Below, piece after piece: positions 6,995 to 9,609 of a stretch of 9,609 nt of DNA. The stretch lies in contig DAISIT010000101.1 in NCBI GenBank assembly GCA_036821845.1, positions 1 through 9,609 of the forward strand. The letters are read 5' to 3'. The notes under the pieces are model-generated. The model was not told where the DNA came from. It searched no databases and worked only from the letters and a program-made list of their open reading frames with translations. Positions within the stretch are counted from its first letter, which is position 1, and the number at the start of each line of letters is the position of its first letter. Source of the stretch: JAEUMD01 sp937950105. GTDB lineage: Bacteria; Pseudomonadota; Alphaproteobacteria; Rhizobiales; Hyphomicrobiaceae. The position numbers and the translations under genes are program-made.

Positions 6995-7431
6995 CCGCGC
7001 TCGGGCCGAAGAGCCAAGCGGCGCTAAGGGCTGCCATGAAGCGGTTGCTCGACGGCCGCCCTGAACGCACCGACGGGGCGCTGACCGTCGCCAACCTGGC
7101 GCGCGAGGCCGGCGTCAGCCGAGCGACGGCGAACCGGGCCGGCGATCTTCTCGCCGAGCTCCGCGCGGCCGAAGCCCGCCTGCGGCGATCGTCGCCCAGG
7201 GCCCTCAAGGAACGCATCCATGCTCTGGAAGCGGAACTACGCGCCGTGCGTGGTGCCGAGATGGCGGAGCTGCGGGCGCTCACCCGGACGCTCGCGCAGC
7301 ACATCCAGATGCTGACGTTGCAGCTCGCCGAGCGAGATGCCGTCATCGAAGGTCTGCGAGCGGAGCTGTCTCGATCCGTGGACGCCAGGGTCGTCCCGTT
7401 GCGGCGTCCGCCTCTGGACGGCACCGGCTGA
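6991..7431 (+). CDS. Small HTH / coiled-coil protein (TnpC-like accessory factor)
   Basis: 146 aa, starting at the ATGA overlap (6991-6994) with recombinase 3. Residues 31-50 (LTVANLAREAGVSRATANRA) form a clear helix-turn-helix. Residues about 52-128 are rich in L, A, E and R with a heptad-like pattern, predicted to form a long coiled coil; the tail is basic and proline-rich. Its size, layout and position after the recombinases match TnpC of Tn554, which is not essential for transposition but affects its efficiency and orientation. A DUF6262-type annotation is also possible. It probably binds near the element ends or tethers recombinase subunits. That it is a DNA-binding accessory protein is well supported; its exact role is inferred. 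Confidence 0.75.
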   Translation: MTALGPKSQAALRAAMKRLLDGRPERTDGALTVANLAREAGVSRATANRAGDLLAELRAAEARLRRSSPRALKERIHALEAELRAVRGAEMAELRALTRTLAQHIQMLTLQLAERDAVIEGLRAELSRSVDARVVPLRRPPLDGTG

Positions 7432-7447
7432 CAGCCGCGCTTCATCC

Positions 7448-7476
7448 TGACCGGTCCAGGCGCCGCTCGCCGGTCA
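7448..7476. repeat. 7 bp perfect inverted repeat after the recombinase operon
   Basis: TGACCGG (7448-7454) and CCGGTCA (7470-7476) are exact complements around a 15 nt loop. This is the first hairpin after the operon (stop at 7431). It shares bases with the left arm of the long palindrome, so the two structures would compete. There is no T-tract, so a terminator role is doubtful. Confidence 0.45.
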
Positions 7477-7653
7477 TGGCTGCCTCCCGTGCTCGCCTGT
7501 CGAGGCAGGGCTCGGGTTGTGGCAGACGCTGCCGGCCCATCAACCCTGTTCCGCACCAGCACCGAGAACAGGGTGTGACGGCCCGGCTTCCCGCGTCTGC
7601 CCCTGCCGCCTCGCCCTCGACGGAGAGGGCGAACACAGGAGGCAGCCATGACC
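7472..7653. repeat. Long imperfect palindrome containing the ardC ribosome site and start
   Basis: The outer arms 7472-7497 and 7628-7653 are reverse complements at 24 of 26 positions; the first 16 bp, GGTCATGGCTGCCTCC against GGAGGCAGCCATGACC, are exact. Inward similarity continues with gaps: GTCGAGG, GGCAGACGC, GCCGG-CC-TCA and finally an exact 9 bp stem, ACCCTGTTC/GAACAGGGT (7543-7551, 7566-7574), around a 14 nt loop. Smaller local hairpins lie within it (TCGCCCTC/GAGGGCGA at 7611-7618 and 7625-7632; GGCAG/CTGCC at 7521-7533). The right arm holds AGGAGG (7637-7642) and the ATG (7648-7650) of the downstream gene. It may be an RNA switch that hides the start, a single-strand promoter, or an inverted duplication. 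Confidence 0.75.
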
Positions 7654-8574
7654 ACCGATCGCACACCCCAGCCCCGGAACGACATCTACGAGCGTGTCAC
7701 CAGCCAGATCATCGCCGCCATCGAGGCCGGCGCCGACCAGTACCGGATGCCCTGGCACCACGACGGATCGGCCATCACTACGCCCGTCAACGTCGCCTCG
7801 CGCAAGGCCTATCGTGGCGTCAACGTCATCGCACTCTGGGCCGCCGCGCACGCCGCCGGCTTTCCCGCCGGCATCTGGGGCACCTATCGCCAGTGGCAGG
7901 CGCTCGGCGCCCAGGTCCGCAAGGGCGAGCGCGGGCACCTCGTCGTGTTCTGGAAGACCGTCGATCGCCACGGCAAGGCAGACGTACAGGACGGCGACGA
8001 GGATCGCGACGAGCCCGCCCGGCGCATGTTCGCCCGCGGCTACACGGTCTTCAACTGCGCGCAGGTCGACGGCTACACGCCGCCCGAGATACCGGTGCTA
8101 CCCGAGGCCGAGCGCATCGAGCGGGCCGAACGGTTCTGCGCAGCGCTCGGCATCGACATCCGCCACGGCGGATCGCAGGCCTGTTACCGCCCATCCACCG
8201 ACCACGTGCAGATGCCCGACTTCGCCTGCTTCCGCGATGCCGCAGCCTATTACGCCGTGCTGCTCCACGAATGCGGGCACGCCTCCGGCGCCAGGCATCG
8301 CCTCGACCGTGATCTCTCCGGACGGTTCGGCTCGGCCGCCTATGCTATGGAGGAATGCACGGTCGAGCTCCTGAGCGCCATGATCTGCGCCGACCTCCAT
8401 CTCAGCGTCGAGCCGCGGCCCGACCACGCCAGCTATATCGCCTCCTGGCTCGAGGTGCTTCGCTCCGACAAGCGCGCGATCTTCACCGCCGCAGCCAAGG
8501 CGCAGCAGATCGCCGACTGGCTGCACGCCCAGCAGGGCAACGCTTGCCGGAACGACGTCAGGGGCGCCGCATAG
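7648..8574 (+). CDS. ArdC-family antirestriction protein, full length
   Basis: 308 aa, with the expected ArdC length and order. The N-terminal ssDNA-binding domain spans about residues 10-145 (NDIYERVTSQIIAAIEAG, GVNVIALWAAA, GARVRKGERGH-like block near 87-97, YTVFNCAQVDG). The zincin-like metallopeptidase domain has HECGH at 207-211, a possible third metal ligand in the MEEC block (234-237), and a complete helical C-terminus with SWLEVLRSDKRAIFTAAAKA (266-285). Start: ATG at 7648 behind an excellent AGGAGG (7637-7642). That site is buried in the long palindrome, so translation may be controlled by structure. The protein is clearly diverged from the truncated copy at 572, so it is a separate homologue and not a recent duplicate. 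It converges on merR with a 16 bp gap. Expected role: protecting incoming single-stranded DNA from restriction. Confidence 0.92.
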   Translation: MTTDRTPQPRNDIYERVTSQIIAAIEAGADQYRMPWHHDGSAITTPVNVASRKAYRGVNVIALWAAAHAAGFPAGIWGTYRQWQALGAQVRKGERGHLVVFWKTVDRHGKADVQDGDEDRDEPARRMFARGYTVFNCAQVDGYTPPEIPVLPEAERIERAERFCAALGIDIRHGGSQACYRPSTDHVQMPDFACFRDAAAYYAVLLHECGHASGARHRLDRDLSGRFGSAAYAMEECTVELLSAMICADLHLSVEPRPDHASYIASWLEVLRSDKRAIFTAAAKAQQIADWLHAQQGNACRNDVRGAA

Positions 8575-8590
8575 GCGCTCCTCGACCCGA

Positions 8591-9019
8591 TCAGTTGACA
8601 GTTCGCTCCCGGAACAGCGCCTCAATCAGCGGACATTCCGGCCGCGTGCCGTCGGCGCATTGCGCGACGACGTCCTTGAGCACCCGCTCCATGCGCTTCA
8701 GGTCAGCGATCTTCGCCCGCACATCGTCGAGATGCGCGGCGGCGACCGCGCTTGCCTCGGCGCAGGGCTGGTCGCGTTCGTCGACCAGGCGCAACAGCTC
8801 GCGGATTTCGTCGAGTGAGAAGCCGAGCTCGCGTGCCCGCAGCACAAAGCGAAGGCGCCGCTCGTGCGTCGTGTCGTAGCTGCGGTAGCCGGCCGCCGTG
8901 CGCGGTGGCTCGGGCAGGAGCCCGACCTTCTCGTAGTAGCGCACAGTCTCCAGATTGCTGCCCGTCCGCCGGGCGAGCTCAGCCCGCTGCAGGCCCTTCA
9001 CGCCAGCGTGATCGCGCAT
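8591..9019 (-). CDS. merR: MerR-family regulator, probably Hg(II)-responsive
   Basis: 142 aa from an ATG at 9019, preceded on the reverse strand by AGAGGGA about 8 bp away. The frame stays open further upstream to 9088, but that would run through the promoter dyad and the family N-terminus fits the shorter form. The N-terminal MerR helix-turn-helix is at about 11-38 (RAELARRTGSNLETVRYYEK, then VGLLPEP), followed by a dimerisation helix. Cysteines 86, 121 and 129 correspond to the three Hg(II)-binding cysteines of MerR (82, 117 and 126 in Tn501). The 35-residue interval is the same, but the last loop is one residue shorter (CADGTRPEC). It represses and, with mercury, activates the adjacent merT promoter by DNA distortion. 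Another thiophilic metal cannot be fully excluded, but adjacency to merT and merP makes mercury most likely. Confidence 0.87.
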   Translation of the reverse strand: MRDHAGVKGLQRAELARRTGSNLETVRYYEKVGLLPEPPRTAAGYRSYDTTHERRLRFVLRARELGFSLDEIRELLRLVDERDQPCAEASAVAAAHLDDVRAKIADLKRMERVLKDVVAQCADGTRPECPLIEALFRERTVN

Positions 9020-9033
9020 CGCAAAAATCCCTC

Positions 9034-9064
9034 TTGACCCTGTAGTTGCTACAGACCGCATGGT
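9034..9064 (+). promoter_or_regulatory. MerR-type promoter/operator for merTP
   Basis: TTGACC (-35, 9034-9039) and CATGGT (-10 position, 9059-9064) are separated by 19 bp, the overlong spacer characteristic of MerR-controlled promoters. The spacer carries the perfect dyad CTGTAG-TTG-CTACAG (9040-9054). The -10 box is weak and compares with TAAGGT of the Tn501 mer promoter. Transcription would start near 9071, giving a leader of about 35 nt before merT. The same dyad lies about 20 bp upstream of the merR start, so MerR probably represses its own gene too; a weak reverse-strand promoter (TTGCGC at 9068-9073, TAGCAA at 9046-9051) is possible. Confidence 0.75.
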
Positions 9065-9105
9065 ACTGCGCAATGAGGATTTCGGCAAGGAAAGCGAGAT
9101 CGGAC

Positions 9106-9531
9106 ATGGATATATCGCGACCCAGCACGGCGGGCATGACGTCCGCCACGACCGACGTGCTCGCGTCGGACCGAGCCGAAGTCGGACGGCAGCGCCTGGT
9201 CGCCGTCGGCGGCATTCTCGGCGCGCTTGCCGCCTCCTCGTGCTGCATCGTCCCGCTCATCCTGTTTAGCCTAGGCATTGGTGGCGCCTGGATCGGCAAT
9301 CTGACGGCGCTCGCGCCCTACAAGCCGCTCTTCGTCGCCGGGACGACGGGCGTTCTCGGCTACGGCTTCTATCTCGTCTACTGGAAGCCGAGGCGGGCCT
9401 GCGCCGAGGATGCTGCCTGCGCGCGCCCGATCCCCAGCCGCATTGTCCAGATCGCGCTCTGGTTTGCGACGGTGCTCGTCGCGGCCGCCTTCGCATTCGA
9501 CTACGTCGCCCCGCTGCTGCTTTCCGCCTGA
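9106..9531 (+). CDS. merT: Mercuric ion transporter MerT
   Basis: 141 aa inner-membrane protein with three hydrophobic segments (about residues 31-62, 72-92 and 112-139). The first holds the hallmark adjacent cysteines C46-C47 in ASSCCIVPLILFSLGIGGAW, and the loop between segments 2 and 3 carries C99 and C105, the usual second cysteine pair. MerT receives Hg(II) from periplasmic MerP and passes it across the membrane to cytoplasmic MerA. Start: ATG at 9106, placed about 35 nt after the predicted transcription start with a weak GGAAAG/GAG ribosome site. An internal ATG at 9136 is the alternative; the upstream open frame enters the promoter and is discounted. The N-terminus before the first segment is somewhat long for MerT. 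merP follows 21 bp later. Confidence 0.93.
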   Translation: MDISRPSTAGMTSATTDVLASDRAEVGRQRLVAVGGILGALAASSCCIVPLILFSLGIGGAWIGNLTALAPYKPLFVAGTTGVLGYGFYLVYWKPRRACAEDAACARPIPSRIVQIALWFATVLVAAAFAFDYVAPLLLSA

Positions 9532-9552
9532 CACCAAGAGGAGACCCGTCCC

Positions 9553-9609
9553 ATGAAGAAGAGTTTGAGTGCTCTTGCTTTTATCATGTCGGTGATGACC
9601 GCGCCTGCC
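9553..9609 (+). CDS. merP: Periplasmic mercury-binding protein MerP, 5' part only
   Basis: Nineteen codons from the ATG at 9553 to the window edge read MKKSLSALAFIMSVMTAPA: a lysine-start, hydrophobic core and A-x-A ending of a Sec signal peptide. A strong ribosome site (AAGAGGAG, 9536-9543) precedes it and the spacing from merT is 21 bp, so both share one transcript. MerP binds Hg(II) through a C-x-x-C heavy-metal-associated domain, which lies outside the window. The assignment rests on position after merT and on the export signal, not on the binding motif. The first codons are A/T-richer than the neighbouring genes, as is common for signal peptides. Confidence 0.8.
   Translation, partial: MKKSLSALAFIMSVMTAPA

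Larger units (their letters stand above)
1310..7431 (+). mobile_element. Tn554-like recombinase-trio element (ends not resolved)
   Basis: Four co-directional genes with ATGA overlaps encode three tyrosine recombinases plus a small HTH/coiled-coil protein. Tn554 encodes two tyrosine recombinases (TnpA, TnpB) and a small TnpC, so this looks like an expanded relative. The recombinases are larger than those of recombinase-in-trio (RIT) elements, which lack the small fourth gene. The left limit given is the break in ardC; it could instead lie near 1540-1600. The right limit given is the end of the fourth gene. The true right end may be in the 7432-7647 gap or beyond the window, in which case the second ardC and the mer genes would be cargo. 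No target duplication or matching ends were found. Confidence 0.5.

Noticed and set aside
1310..7647. Terminal inverted repeats or target-site duplication of the recombinase element
   Set aside because: Comparing 1310-1600 with 7432-7647 by eye gave only an 8 bp shared word (ATCCTGAC at 1311-1318 and 7444-7451), too short to count as element ends.
7476..8312. Forward-strand 278-codon frame overlapping the second ardC
   Set aside because: It starts inside the palindrome and is the +1 shadow of ardC, very arginine-rich with no domain. The ardC frame has HECGH and a strong ribosome site.
9020..9088. Upstream extension of merR to an ATG at 9088
   Set aside because: It would encode 23 extra residues through the promoter dyad. 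Family N-termini and the AGAGGGA ribosome site support the start at 9019.
1..9609. CRISPR array, tRNA or rRNA gene
   Set aside because: No regularly spaced direct repeats, and no tRNA-like or rRNA-like sequence, were noticed on reading either strand.

Overview
The window is G+C-rich DNA with strongly G/C-biased third codon positions. Its closest-looking gene families (DUF6088, ArdC, a Tn554-like recombinase block, mer genes) point to an alphaproteobacterium such as a member of the Rhizobiales or Sphingomonadales. It looks like accessory DNA on a plasmid, integrative conjugative element or genomic island: anti-restriction genes, a recombinase block, a toxin-antitoxin-type regulator and mercury resistance genes lie side by side and no housekeeping gene is present. 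The organism is an inference from family resemblance and composition.

Left part (1-1318). A leftward DUF6088/AbiEi-like antitoxin gene runs off the left edge. It has a good sigma70-type promoter overlapped by an inverted repeat that looks like an autoregulatory operator. A 238 bp gap full of perfect short hairpins leads to a rightward ArdC-family antirestriction gene. That gene is cut off just after its zinc-metallopeptidase motif, at about 1309/1310.

Middle (about 1310-7431). After a 218 bp gap with three strong hairpins comes a tightly packed four-gene operon: three different tyrosine recombinases of increasing size (up to 485, 613 and 721 aa) and a 146 aa helix-turn-helix/coiled-coil protein. 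All three junctions are ATGA stop/start overlaps, so translation is probably coupled. The plan recalls Tn554 (TnpA, TnpB, TnpC) with one extra large recombinase. The second recombinase appears to lack the first catalytic arginine. The element ends are not resolved.

Right part (7432-9609). A 216 bp gap holds a long imperfect palindrome (7472-7653) whose right arm includes the Shine-Dalgarno sequence and start codon of a second, full-length ArdC-family gene. A transcript reading through from the recombinase operon would be predicted to fold and hide that start. The ArdC gene converges on a leftward merR-type regulator. From the merR-merT intergenic region, with a classic 19 bp spacer MerR promoter and dyad, merT and the start of merP run rightward off the window.

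Working together: the ArdC proteins would protect incoming DNA from restriction, the recombinases would move or integrate the segment, and the mer genes are selectable cargo. The least ordinary points are the SD-sequestering palindrome, the three-recombinase operon, and hairpins packed into the three larger gaps upstream of rightward genes.
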